64,000 nucleotides of DNA from positions 1,178,001 to 1,242,000 of the forward strand of contig NZ_CP061286.1 of NCBI RefSeq assembly GCF_018687095.1, given 5' to 3'. A program made the translations under genes and the position numbers. This DNA comes from Polynucleobacter sp. MWH-UH25E (GTDB lineage: Bacteria; Pseudomonadota; Gammaproteobacteria; Burkholderiales; Burkholderiaceae). Under the pieces are notes generated by a model that saw nothing but the letters and a program-made list of their open reading frames with translations, did not search any database and was not told where the DNA came from. Positions 33,107 through 41,853 of the stretch are shown piece after piece (the stretch's first letter is position 1; every line of letters begins with the position of its first letter).

Positions 33107-34498
33107 TCAGACCTCAACAGGCGGATGTGTTTTTTCGTAACGCTCCGCCGTTTTTCTAAAGAGGTAGAGTAGTAAACAGGCGGCCAAACCCAGGCTGATG
33201 CTGTTGCCAGCCCAAAAACCATTTGCGCCTTGTAAAAACTCTGGTGTGAATCCTAAAACATTGAAGCCCATTAGGTAGCCGCCACCAAGACCAACGCCCC
33301 ATAGTGAGCCGGCATAAATCACCATTGGCCAAAATGCGATTCGGTAAGCCCGCAGAATAAATGCTGCAGTAACTTGTAGAGCATCAAAGACTTGATAAAA
33401 GGCAATAAACAAAAAAAGCGGAATAGAAAAGACTTTTACTGCTTCTGGTGGGTCATACAAATCCAATAGCTGCATACGGAAAAACCAAACCGCCACCCCA
33501 ATCAAAATGCAGGTGCTAGTGGTAAAGAATACGGATGACCAACCAATCTCTTCGGCACGTTCTGGTCGATTGGCGCCAATCGATTGTGACACTAGAGTCA
33601 TGGTAGCAATCGATAACGAGAGCGGTACCATATAAATAACCGTTCCCATATTGGCAATGATCTGATGACCCGCTAATGCTGTAGTACCCAAGCGGGCAAT
33701 AAACAGTGACATGAAGGTAAATGAAGTTACTTCAATTAAATAACTAAACCCAATTGGAGTTCCCAGTTTTAGTAAGGTCCAAATGCGATGCCAGTCAGGC
33801 ATGCTAATGCGCGTAAAGATATGGAAGGGGCGATAGAAGCGGTCAAAGAGAACAAAGCCCAAGGTCATTAATAACCAAGTCCAGTTAATGATCACCGTTG
33901 CTACTGCGCAACCAGGACCTCCCATGCCTTCAATACCTAAACCGCCATAAATGAAGAGGAGATTGAGTGGTAGCTTGAGGAATAGGCCAATCAATTGCAC
34001 CGCCGTGATGACAGCTGGCCGAGATACTGCATTGTGTAAAGCCATTAAGACACGCATGCCCATACTAGCGGGTAAACCAATTGCCAAAATATTGAGATAC
34101 AGCCTAGCTTTTGCTTCGATATCTGGTGCCACTCTGGAGATCGCCAGTAAATGATCTGCGTTGAGCAAAATAAAACAACCTAGTATGGTTAAACCGAAGG
34201 CAAGCCAAGTAGCTTGACGCACTTCTTCACCAATATCTTCATGGCGTTTAGCACCAAATAGTTGACCGGCAATTGGTGCAAGAGCAGAGACAACGCCTGT
34301 TAAGCCAACATAGATGCTAATAAAGATCGCCGAAGCCATTGCTAGTGCTGCCAAGTCATCAGCGGAGTAGCGCGCAGTCATTGCCGTGTCTAAAACACCA
34401 AAGGCAATAACGGCTAATTGACCAATAAGCAGTGGGCCAGCCAGTTTTAATAAAGCGGGGATGTCCTCGCGAAGACGCGATACTTTAAAGTGCAGCAC
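33107..34498 (-). CDS. MATE family multidrug efflux transporter (NorM-like)
   Basis: The 463-residue protein has twelve predicted helices in two MatE repeats: LLKLAGPLLIGQLAVIAFGVLDTAM at the start and LLKLGTPIGFSYLIEVTSFTFMSLFI in the second half. MATE proteins export cationic drugs and toxic metabolites in exchange for Na+ or H+. It lies three bases after the glycosyltransferase gene on the same strand, so the two are likely co-transcribed, and converges on the glycine-zipper gene. Confidence 0.92.
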   Translation of the reverse strand: MLHFKVSRLREDIPALLKLAGPLLIGQLAVIAFGVLDTAMTARYSADDLAALAMASAIFISIYVGLTGVVSALAPIAGQLFGAKRHEDIGEEVRQATWLAFGLTILGCFILLNADHLLAISRVAPDIEAKARLYLNILAIGLPASMGMRVLMALHNAVSRPAVITAVQLIGLFLKLPLNLLFIYGGLGIEGMGGPGCAVATVIINWTWLLMTLGFVLFDRFYRPFHIFTRISMPDWHRIWTLLKLGTPIGFSYLIEVTSFTFMSLFIARLGTTALAGHQIIANMGTVIYMVPLSLSIATMTLVSQSIGANRPERAEEIGWSSVFFTTSTCILIGVAVWFFRMQLLDLYDPPEAVKVFSIPLFLFIAFYQVFDALQVTAAFILRAYRIAFWPMVIYAGSLWGVGLGGGYLMGFNVLGFTPEFLQGANGFWAGNSISLGLAACLLLYLFRKTAERYEKTHPPVEV

Positions 34499-34501
34499 CG
34501 A

Positions 34502-36220
34502 TTACTCCGGAATAACTTCGTAAAGACGTAAGCGCTCATCACGGTCTGCAGCGCGACGGTCTTCCCATAGTAAATGGAGTTTTTTATTATTGAGCTGAGC
34601 GTAAGCTTGAGCCTCTGATTGATTATGGGTAAGCATCCATGGGCAATTGGGATCATCACGCAAAGTCAGCTTGGTGAAGTAATCAAAAGAAGCAAGCTGT
34701 GCAGGGCCTATATTGCTAGTATCAATACAGCCACCACCTGGAGGCACCACCTGCGCTAGACGCGCAGAAACAAAGCGATAGGTCTTGGCGTAATTGATGG
34801 TTGGCAACCATAGGGTCATCAACAAAACCCACATCAAGGTAGTGCCTGACGCGGAAATAATCAGGCAGCGCCAAATTTCTTTGGGGGCGCGAGAGGTTCT
34901 CCAGCGCACCACTGAAAGCCAAACACCAGTAATCGCTAACGCAACAATAAACGCAAGCCAGTTAAATTGACCTTCAAAGCCTGGGAGCAAGCGAGTGATA
35001 TTGGCCGCAGTAGATTCTGGGAAACCAGTGACTTTGGCTAACCAGATAATCCAAATGGCGAGTGCAATTAAGGTGAAACTAAATAATGCAAACCAGTCGA
35101 TGAAGCTAATGACACTGCGTTTCAAAATTGGCAAGCTAAAGGCGGCGATGATCGATAGGCTAGGAATCATGATCATCAAATCATGTTCATTCGCTTCAAG
35201 ACGAAATAATACGTAAATCAAGCTACCAATAAATAAGCTCAGTGGAATGCAAAGGTGGGGAGCACGCCAAGCACCCGCTGTTTTAGTGCGACCCCAGTGT
35301 GCTAAGGAAATGGCTGCAAGAGGCCATACAGGCCACGCATACGCCCAGAAGTTCACGCTTAAAAAACCTAGGGATTCGATAGAGGGTCTTGCACGCATCT
35401 CTGGGGAATTGCGCCAACCTTCTTCTGCGATATGTCGCCACTCAGCAGGTAAATCAGCCAAATACCAAACGATGGGCCAAAGTGCAAAACCAATGAGGCC
35501 TAATACCGTACTGGTCAGAGTCCAACGAAAACGCAATTTAGCATTGCTAGCAATCACTGCAATGATGGTTGAGCTAACAATAATCAAACTTAAAGTGAGA
35601 TTGCTTGAGAGCGCAACAATCGCAATACCGAGGCCTGTCCATAAACCGCCTTGCCAAGGTTTATCAAGACCGCGTACGGTGCCATACAGCACAATACTGA
35701 TACCCATTAATTGCGCCATCATGGGCGTAGTCTCATGGGCGCGCTGTGCAAGACCAACACAAGCTAAGAAGATGAGTAATGCGCCATCAGCTAGGGTCAT
35801 GCCGTAGCTCTTCATATCGGGCTGACCACCAACTGCTAAGGCCATCGGTTGTACTTCACGACGACGACCAAGTAAGTAGGTGGCATACCAAATCGCTAGC
35901 GCTGCCGCAAAAAAGCAAATCGCTGAATACAAACGCGCGGCATTAGCAGCGCCAATAAATTGGCTAAATAATTTAATGAGTGTGGCGCCTATCCAGTAGG
36001 GCAGTGGCGCACCTAAAGAAACATCGCGACCAGCCAGATGCGGAACAATCCAGTCTATGGAATTGCCGCGAAACAAAGTCCACATGCCACCAAAGCCCAT
36101 TGCGTCTTCATTTTTCCAGGGATCACGAAAAAAGAGGCCGGCAAAACCGTAAACCAATGTCAGCGCAAAAATAATGATGCGCGGAATCGATCTCGTAGCA
36201 GCAGCGGTTAGTTTGACCAT
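34502..36220 (-). CDS. GT39/ArnT-like membrane glycosyltransferase
   Basis: A 572-residue polytopic protein with about a dozen hydrophobic helices. The N-terminal periplasmic loop carries the acidic GT-C motif FFRDPWKNEDAMGFGG and later LAGRDVSLGAPLPYWIGA, as in ArnT and dolichyl-phosphate mannosyltransferase relatives. These enzymes move a lipid-linked sugar onto lipid A, protein or another acceptor at the periplasmic face. The C-terminal ~120 residues form a soluble region. It precedes the MATE gene by three bases. The donor and acceptor are not deducible. Confidence 0.78.
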   Translation of the reverse strand: MVKLTAAATRSIPRIIIFALTLVYGFAGLFFRDPWKNEDAMGFGGMWTLFRGNSIDWIVPHLAGRDVSLGAPLPYWIGATLIKLFSQFIGAANAARLYSAICFFAAALAIWYATYLLGRRREVQPMALAVGGQPDMKSYGMTLADGALLIFLACVGLAQRAHETTPMMAQLMGISIVLYGTVRGLDKPWQGGLWTGLGIAIVALSSNLTLSLIIVSSTIIAVIASNAKLRFRWTLTSTVLGLIGFALWPIVWYLADLPAEWRHIAEEGWRNSPEMRARPSIESLGFLSVNFWAYAWPVWPLAAISLAHWGRTKTAGAWRAPHLCIPLSLFIGSLIYVLFRLEANEHDLMIMIPSLSIIAAFSLPILKRSVISFIDWFALFSFTLIALAIWIIWLAKVTGFPESTAANITRLLPGFEGQFNWLAFIVALAITGVWLSVVRWRTSRAPKEIWRCLIISASGTTLMWVLLMTLWLPTINYAKTYRFVSARLAQVVPPGGGCIDTSNIGPAQLASFDYFTKLTLRDDPNCPWMLTHNQSEAQAYAQLNNKKLHLLWEDRRAADRDERLRLYEVIPE

Positions 36221-36271
36221 GAACTCTCTTGAGGTAAATCAATCTTTAAAGCAAGCAACTTAAAAATAAAA

Positions 36272-36291
36272 AAGGCAGCAAACGCTGCCTT
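36272..36291 (-). terminator. Rho-independent terminator after rpmE2
   Basis: On the minus strand, AAGGCAGC (36291-36284) pairs with GCTGCCTT (36279-36272), followed by a T-rich tract. It lies about 50 bases after the rpmE2 stop. Confidence 0.75.
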
Positions 36292-36341
36292 GATTATCTC
36301 GCAGAGAAGGGCATTTCCATACCCTGCGATAAGGAGGTGTA

Positions 36342-36689
36342 TTAAGCCTTCTTCTTGGATGACTTCTCAGCAGCTTTGGCTTCTGCAGCAGCAGCTTTTT
36401 TCTCTGCAGTTTTAGCAGCGCCATCACCAGAGGCTTTAGCAACAGCTTTGCTACCGAATTTCTGACGGAATTTCTCAACACGACCAGCGGTATCCATGAT
36501 TTTTTGGGTGCCAGTGTAGAAGGGGTGTGATTCAGAAGAAGTCTCGATCTTGGCTAATGGATATTCTTTGCCATCTTCCCACTTGATGGTCTCTTTAGTA
36601 GCCATTGTGGAGCGAGTCTTGAAGCTGAAGTTATTGGAAACGTCCAAAAAGACGATTTCGCGATATTCGGGGTGAATGCCAGGTTTCAT
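36342..36689 (-). CDS. rpmE2: 50S ribosomal protein L31 type B with Ala/Lys-rich tail
   Basis: The first ~80 residues match L31 type B: MKPGIHPEYREIVFLDVS, the strand region NNFSFKTRST and HPFYTGTQKIMDTAGRVEKFRQKFG. The CxxC zinc ligands of type A L31 are absent, so it needs no zinc. A ~35-residue alanine- and lysine-rich extension (ending KSSKKKA) brings the length to 115 and probably contacts rRNA. AGGA precedes the start. Zinc-free L31 is often under Zur control; a perfect palindrome lies 26 bases upstream. Confidence 0.95.
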   Translation of the reverse strand: MKPGIHPEYREIVFLDVSNNFSFKTRSTMATKETIKWEDGKEYPLAKIETSSESHPFYTGTQKIMDTAGRVEKFRQKFGSKAVAKASGDGAAKTAEKKAAAAEAKAAEKSSKKKA

Positions 36690-36714
36690 GTGAGGTCCTA
36701 TCAGCGGGTAGCCG

Positions 36715-36734
36715 TTTAAGTTAATTAACTTAAA
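36715..36734. promoter_or_regulatory. Perfect 20-base palindrome upstream of rpmE2
   Basis: The sequence is its own reverse complement over 20 bases, each half reading TTTAAGTTAA. It lies in the rpmE2 upstream region, 26 bases before the start codon. A repressor operator is the simplest reading, but no protein is identified. Confidence 0.45.
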
Positions 36735-36820
36735 TACTTTCCCAAGTTAAAAGCGGTTAAGGTGCTGCAAAAGCGAAATTATGCCATGAAATCAATAAGA
36801 AAGCCCTCTCTCGCTTAGTA

Positions 36821-36844
36821 AAAAAGGGCTAAAAAGCCCCTTTT
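36821..36844. terminator. Terminator-like hairpin after rho
   Basis: AAAAAGGGCT (36821-36830) pairs with AGCCCCTTTTT (36834-36844) with one bulged C, with T runs on both strands. It lies just downstream of the rho stop on the minus strand. A second small repeat (CCACCCTAGAGTGGGT, 36855-36870) sits between it and the stop. Confidence 0.65.
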
Positions 36845-36875
36845 TGACTTAAAACCACCCTAGAGTGGGTCTAAA

Positions 36876-38138
36876 TTAGCCTCCGCGACGCATCAGGTCG
36901 AAGAATTCACCATTGTTTTTGGTGGATTTGAGCTTATCAACAATGAAGTTCATGGCCTCGATATCGTCCATATCGGCAAGCAATTTGCGCAATACCCAGA
37001 TCTTCTGGAGGTTTTCTGGTTTAACCAGTAATTCCTCACGGCGGGTACCAGACTTATTGAGGTTAATCGATGGGTAAACACGACGTTCAGCCAAGCGACG
37101 CTCAAGGTGAACTTCCATATTGCCGGTGCCCTTGAACTCTTCATAAATGAGGTCGTCCATACGGCTACCAGTTTCAATCAGGGCGGTTGCGATGATGGTT
37201 AAGGAGCCACCTTCTTCAATATTACGTGCCGCACCAAAGAAACGTTTTGGACGTTGCAATGCATTTGCATCCACACCACCAGACAATACTTTTCCAGAAG
37301 AAGGCACAACGGTGTTGTATGCACGTGCAAGACGAGTAATCGAGTCAAGCAAGATGATCACATCTTTGCCCATCTCTACTAAACGTTTGGCTTTTTCAAT
37401 CACCATCTCGGCAACTTGAACGTGACGTACTGCAGGCTCATCAAAGGTAGAGGCAACAACTTCACCGCGAACGGAGCGTTGCATCTCGGTAACTTCTTCA
37501 GGGCGCTCGTCAACGAGCAACACGATCAAAATCGCATCAGGATTGTTTGCAGAAATTGCATGCGCAATGTGCTGCATCATCACGGTCTTACCAGACTTTG
37601 GAGAAGCAACAATCAAGCCACGTTGACCGTAACCGATTGGAGAAATCATATCGATAATGCGACCAGTCAAGTTCTCTTCTGCCTTGATATCACGCTCTAG
37701 ACCAATAATGCGGTTAGGGTGGAGTGGCGTTAAGTTTTCAAACATGATGCGGTTCTTGAGGGCCTCAGGAGCCAAACCGTTGATCTTGTCGACTTTTACC
37801 AATGCAAAGTAACGCTCACCATCTTTTGGTGTTCTCACTTCGCCTTCAACGCTATCGCCAGTATGTAAGTTAAAGCGACGAATCTGCGCTGGAGAAATAT
37901 AAATATCGTCTGGTGAAGCCATGTATGAGGCTTCTGGAGAACGCAAGAAACCAAAGCCATCGGGCAAGACTTCTAAGGTGCCATCACCGTAAACAGTTTC
38001 ACCAGCTTTAGCGCGTTTTTTCAGAATCGCAAACATCAATTCTTGTTTACGCATCCGTTGCGTGTTTTCAATTTCCAATCCAGCAGCCATTTCAAGCAAA
38101 GCGGATACGTGGAGGCCTTTGAGTTCAGTTAATTGCAT
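36876..38138 (-). CDS. rho: Transcription termination factor Rho
   Basis: The 420-residue Rho has the N-terminal Rho_N helix domain (LKGLHVSALLEMA), the RNA-binding cold-shock-like domain (GFGFLRSPEASYMASPDDIYIS) and the hexameric ATPase with Walker A SPKSGKT (179-185) and Walker B VIILLDSITRLARAY. It binds C-rich nascent RNA and releases it from RNA polymerase. Length and motifs are standard. It follows trxA on the same strand with a 244-base gap, the usual trxA-rho order in betaproteobacteria. Confidence 0.98.
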   Translation of the reverse strand: MQLTELKGLHVSALLEMAAGLEIENTQRMRKQELMFAILKKRAKAGETVYGDGTLEVLPDGFGFLRSPEASYMASPDDIYISPAQIRRFNLHTGDSVEGEVRTPKDGERYFALVKVDKINGLAPEALKNRIMFENLTPLHPNRIIGLERDIKAEENLTGRIIDMISPIGYGQRGLIVASPKSGKTVMMQHIAHAISANNPDAILIVLLVDERPEEVTEMQRSVRGEVVASTFDEPAVRHVQVAEMVIEKAKRLVEMGKDVIILLDSITRLARAYNTVVPSSGKVLSGGVDANALQRPKRFFGAARNIEEGGSLTIIATALIETGSRMDDLIYEEFKGTGNMEVHLERRLAERRVYPSINLNKSGTRREELLVKPENLQKIWVLRKLLADMDDIEAMNFIVDKLKSTKNNGEFFDLMRRGG

Positions 38139-38344
38139 GTGGTTCTCGGGTGTTAAAAAGGGTATTAAACAAATGGATTTTGAATTGAGGCTGTGCTGAT
38201 CGATGTCACACAGATGTAGAAAAACAGAATTTAAGTTTTGCTAAAAGAAGGGGAAGTAAGAAAACAGATGGGGGATAAATTACGGGGAAGCGGTGCGCTT
38301 TGAAAAAGGCACTGGACTGCTATTACTGAAATACTACACTAAAA

Positions 38345-38371
38345 CCACAGGCTCAGTTCCTGAACCTGTGG
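38345..38371 (-). terminator. Hairpin after trxA (candidate terminator)
   Basis: The arms CCACAGGCTCA and TGAACCTGTGG form an 11-bp stem with one mismatch; on the minus strand it is followed by TTTTAG. It lies 12 bases after the trxA stop. The rest of the 244-base trxA-rho gap (38139-38344) shows no gene; a leader for rho is likely. Confidence 0.6.
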
Positions 38372-38382
38372 CATGGGACTAT

Positions 38383-38709
38383 TTATAGATGACTATCGAT
38401 AAATGCAGTCAACTGGGATTTGGCCAAAGCGCCTACTTTTTGAGCAGCTACTGTGCCATTTTTGAATAGGATCAAGGTCGGAATGCCGCGGATATTGAAC
38501 TGGGCGGGCACGCCTTGGTTCTCATCAACGTTCATTTTGGCGATTTGCAACTTATCGCCGTACTCGCCAGAAAGCTCTTCCAGGATAGGGCCAATCATTT
38601 TGCAAGGACCGCACCATTCAGCCCAAAAGTCGAGCAGAACAGGTTTATCGGACTTGAGGACGTCTTGTTCGAAAGAGGCGTCAGTTACATATTTAATGCC
38701 GGCACTCAT
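38383..38709 (-). CDS. trxA: Thioredoxin
   Basis: A 108-residue thioredoxin with the active site WCGPCK (Cys33, Cys36), the buried Asp in LLDFWAEW and the cis-proline loop RGIPTLILF. It reduces protein disulfides in the cytoplasm and is recycled by thioredoxin reductase. There is no signal peptide. It lies upstream of rho on the same strand and is divergent from the AddB-like gene (132 bases between start codons). Confidence 0.97.
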   Translation of the reverse strand: MSAGIKYVTDASFEQDVLKSDKPVLLDFWAEWCGPCKMIGPILEELSGEYGDKLQIAKMNVDENQGVPAQFNIRGIPTLILFKNGTVAAQKVGALAKSQLTAFIDSHL

Positions 38710-38841
38710 GAAAATTCCTTATTTGGGCGTATTTGTTTATGTGTTTAGTTATAGCGCTACAACGCTTATATTAGCAATAAGCGAAACATTTTGCTCAAAA
38801 CCCAAAATTAGCCATAAAACTGAAACTCAAAATCCCGCTTA

Positions 38842-41800
38842 ATGCCGCAGTCATTTCCAACCATTTCGAAGCAAAAACAAGTGCAAGCTTGGGCAATTAC
38901 GCCCGATGCCACTGCGCTTGAGCAGCTGGCAAAAGGGGTTTGGGATTGTGCAGTGCAAACTAAAGCTCGCCCGCTAGTGGTGCTTAGTACTGCGGGCCCT
39001 TTAATTGGAGTCAGGGCGGCGCTAGAAAAATACCGACCCAAAAACTTGGACCCTCAGATTGCATTCTTACCCCAAGTCATTAGCTTTACGGATTGGTTAG
39101 AGGCAGCGCCAGGCGCATGGAAGTTTCCTAAAAAGCAAACAGACTTAGAACGTTGGTTATCAGTGTTTGTGAATCTGCGCAAACACAAAACCTTACAAGC
39201 GTGGTTCAAGGCTGAGAGTGAGGCGGGAGCATGGGGACTTGCTCAAGCAGTGATTCAAGCATGCGATGCATTATCAGAATTAGTTGTTCCCCAACTTCAA
39301 GGTGAGTTCAATGGCTTACTGCAGACACATTCATTAGATACTCAAGCATGGCTCAAGAAAGTCGAGCTAGTTCTAGATCAAGCTATCGCAAAAGCCTATG
39401 TGGGCTTATCTAAAAATGTCGTTGATGAAGAGGCGGCGGTATTGCTCGCATTTTGGCGTTATCTCACTAACGCTGGTGATCCAGTCATTCGTAAGCATCT
39501 CGCAATGGCAGTGCACTTGCAATGTGCAAAAGAGATCGCATTAAATAGTAGCAATAGTGTGCGGCCATTCATATGGGTTCAAACTGCAGATCCAAAGCCG
39601 ATTGATCAGGAAGTCATCGATCATTACTTGGCTGAATATTCTCAATCGGCGCCAGTAGTGCGTGTCTCACTCGATTGGACGAAAGTTGCCTTGTGGTCCG
39701 AGGCTCTATTTGGGCAGGATGCGAAAGAGGGGATCGTCCAATCGGACGTAGATCAAGAGCGGCAGATTCAACACAACGTTGACTCAAGCGTGAAGGAGGG
39801 CTGGCGCTTAATTTCTGCGAAGCGTTTTGAAGAATTGGCGTGGGCTGCAACAAAATCCGTTGAGTCTCATTTAATTGCGGGCAAGAAACATATTGCATTA
39901 GTGGCCCAAGACCGTTTAGTTGCGCGTCGCGCTAGAGCATTGTTGAGTCGTCTTGGTAATGCCTTACGCATTCGTGATGAAACGGGATGGAAGTTATCGA
40001 CCACTCGAGCTGCTGCTGCTTTAGATAGTCTTTTAGAGTTGATGCGTGCGCCCAAAGAAGGGCCTAGCGCTACTATCTTGCTCGAGTTTTTACAAAACCC
40101 GTATTTAGATCTTGCGCATTGTCTTCAAAAGACACCCGAATCTTGTATTGGATTGCTTGCGCAGTTGGAAGATATTTTAGTTGCCAGCCAGGCGAAATCT
40201 GGTTGGGAAACTTTTATGGCTGCCATTGAAAAAGCCAATGGCTATGCTACAAGTCATGGTGGCTCACCCAATCAACAGCTCATCGAGTTAATTCGATTTG
40301 CAAATGGATTGCATGGGCAGTGGCAGACCTCCATATTTACCTGCGCAGACGCTTATGAAAAGCTACAGGCCCAGCTTGAGGCGACGGGCATGGTTAGGCG
40401 ATTGGAAAAAGATGCTGCTGGCAAGCAATTATTAGAAGCCTTAAAGCGCTTTGATCTTGGCTCAGGACCCTATGGCGATCTAAAGATGCGTTTGCCTGAG
40501 TGGCTGAGTCTTCTTAAAACCGTCATTGAAGAAGCTTCATACGAAGAAGCAGGCAAAAATTCGCAAGCGACATTGAGTATCTTGCCACTCAGCTCAACAA
40601 GGCTGCGTGAATTTGATGCAGTGGTGATGGTGGGGTGTGATGAGCAACAGTTGCCATCATTCTCACAGCCGCCACTATTTTTCTCTGATGCGCTTAATCG
40701 CTATCTCAAGTCATCAACGATCACTGCGCAATATATTCAGCAAGCAAGAGATCTTTCTCAGCTCTTGGTTTCTTGTCCAAATGTAGACTTACTGTGGCAA
40801 AGCAAAAGTAAGAATGGCGAACCTTTAAGGCCCTCCGCTTGGATTGCGCGTTTGCAAGTAGCGCTAGGTAAGAATGCATTAAAAGTATCTGAGCCAAGCT
40901 TAAAGCCCTACGAGGGGCAGTCCCAACCCATTCAGATGGCAATCGGTAAACCAGATCTCGATTTAGCCATACCAACCACCGTTACACCGAGTGCCTATAA
41001 AGCTTTGCGGGATTGCCCTTATCGCTACTATGTCAGTAGCTTATTGGGATTACGTAAGGCAAAAGAATTTGAAGAGGGCTTCGATGCCTCATTAGCGGGC
41101 CAAACACTGCATGCGCTCCTTAAAAACTTTTTTCAGGCACTCAAAACTGAAGAGAAAAAATCGCACTCACCGATTCATGATGGAGATGATGCAAGACGCC
41201 AGTGGATGATCGAGCATCTCATGCAATTTTCAGAGAAAGAGTTTGAAAGATTGGTTGTTGGTGATGCAAGAGTGCTAGGCACATTGCGCGATTGGCAAAA
41301 ACAAATTCCGAGTTTTATTGATTGGCAAATGAAACGCGAAAAGGAGGGGTGGCGTTACCACGATGCCGAATTACCAGTAGGCTTTGCTATCACTCTCAAG
41401 GATCCTAATGGTGTCGATCGAGAAATTCGGATTGCGGGGCGCGCTGACCGATTCGATATTCATCAATCGGATAAGTCACTTGCTGCTGTGATTGACTATA
41501 AAAATCAAGATATGAAGAAGATTGCCAGTCGCGCTGAAAATGTACTGGATGATCCACAGTTGCTGATCTATGCGCGTGGGGCAAATGAAGATCCAGATGC
41601 GGCCCACCTGCCAGGGCGAGCCGTACAGCAAGCCGAATGGATCAGCCTGAAAGCTAAAATCAGCGAGGATGAGGAGAAACAGGTTCGGGCTCATCCAGTC
41701 GAAGATATGCCCGAACTGATGCAGCAATTTTCTGTGCAGATTGTTCAGGACTTAAGCGATTTGTGGGCGCGTAAACCCATGCAAGCATTTGCACCTGATA

Positions 41801-41853
41801 GCGTATGCCAATACTGCGATGCGCGAGGCATTTGCAGAAAGGGGATGTGGTGA
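38842..41853 (+). CDS. addB: AddB-like PD-(D/E)XK nuclease subunit
   Basis: At 1003 residues this matches the AddB/RexB class. The N-terminal half looks like a degenerate UvrD-type helicase: the Walker A position reads STAGPLIG and lacks GKT. The C-terminal nuclease has GRADRFDIHQ...VIDYKNQDMKKI. Four cysteines, one in RDCPYRYY and three in CQYCDARGIC, fit the iron-sulfur cluster of AddB. Together with the next gene it would form the AddAB helicase-nuclease that resects double-strand breaks. Its stop overlaps the GTG start of the partner by four bases. Confidence 0.88.
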   Translation: MPQSFPTISKQKQVQAWAITPDATALEQLAKGVWDCAVQTKARPLVVLSTAGPLIGVRAALEKYRPKNLDPQIAFLPQVISFTDWLEAAPGAWKFPKKQTDLERWLSVFVNLRKHKTLQAWFKAESEAGAWGLAQAVIQACDALSELVVPQLQGEFNGLLQTHSLDTQAWLKKVELVLDQAIAKAYVGLSKNVVDEEAAVLLAFWRYLTNAGDPVIRKHLAMAVHLQCAKEIALNSSNSVRPFIWVQTADPKPIDQEVIDHYLAEYSQSAPVVRVSLDWTKVALWSEALFGQDAKEGIVQSDVDQERQIQHNVDSSVKEGWRLISAKRFEELAWAATKSVESHLIAGKKHIALVAQDRLVARRARALLSRLGNALRIRDETGWKLSTTRAAAALDSLLELMRAPKEGPSATILLEFLQNPYLDLAHCLQKTPESCIGLLAQLEDILVASQAKSGWETFMAAIEKANGYATSHGGSPNQQLIELIRFANGLHGQWQTSIFTCADAYEKLQAQLEATGMVRRLEKDAAGKQLLEALKRFDLGSGPYGDLKMRLPEWLSLLKTVIEEASYEEAGKNSQATLSILPLSSTRLREFDAVVMVGCDEQQLPSFSQPPLFFSDALNRYLKSSTITAQYIQQARDLSQLLVSCPNVDLLWQSKSKNGEPLRPSAWIARLQVALGKNALKVSEPSLKPYEGQSQPIQMAIGKPDLDLAIPTTVTPSAYKALRDCPYRYYVSSLLGLRKAKEFEEGFDASLAGQTLHALLKNFFQALKTEEKKSHSPIHDGDDARRQWMIEHLMQFSEKEFERLVVGDARVLGTLRDWQKQIPSFIDWQMKREKEGWRYHDAELPVGFAITLKDPNGVDREIRIAGRADRFDIHQSDKSLAAVIDYKNQDMKKIASRAENVLDDPQLLIYARGANEDPDAAHLPGRAVQQAEWISLKAKISEDEEKQVRAHPVEDMPELMQQFSVQIVQDLSDLWARKPMQAFAPDSVCQYCDARGICRKGMW

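Noticed and set aside
35247..35807. A 186-codon plus-strand ORF.
   Set aside because: It is antisense to the GT39-like gene and has arginine- and alanine-rich composition typical of shadow frames.
38139..38382. Possible small gene in the trxA-rho gap.
   Set aside because: No frame with a start, ribosome-binding site and convincing product; only a hairpin after trxA and leader-like sequence.
38453..38842. A 129-codon plus-strand ORF.
   Set aside because: It is antisense to trxA, whose identity is certain.
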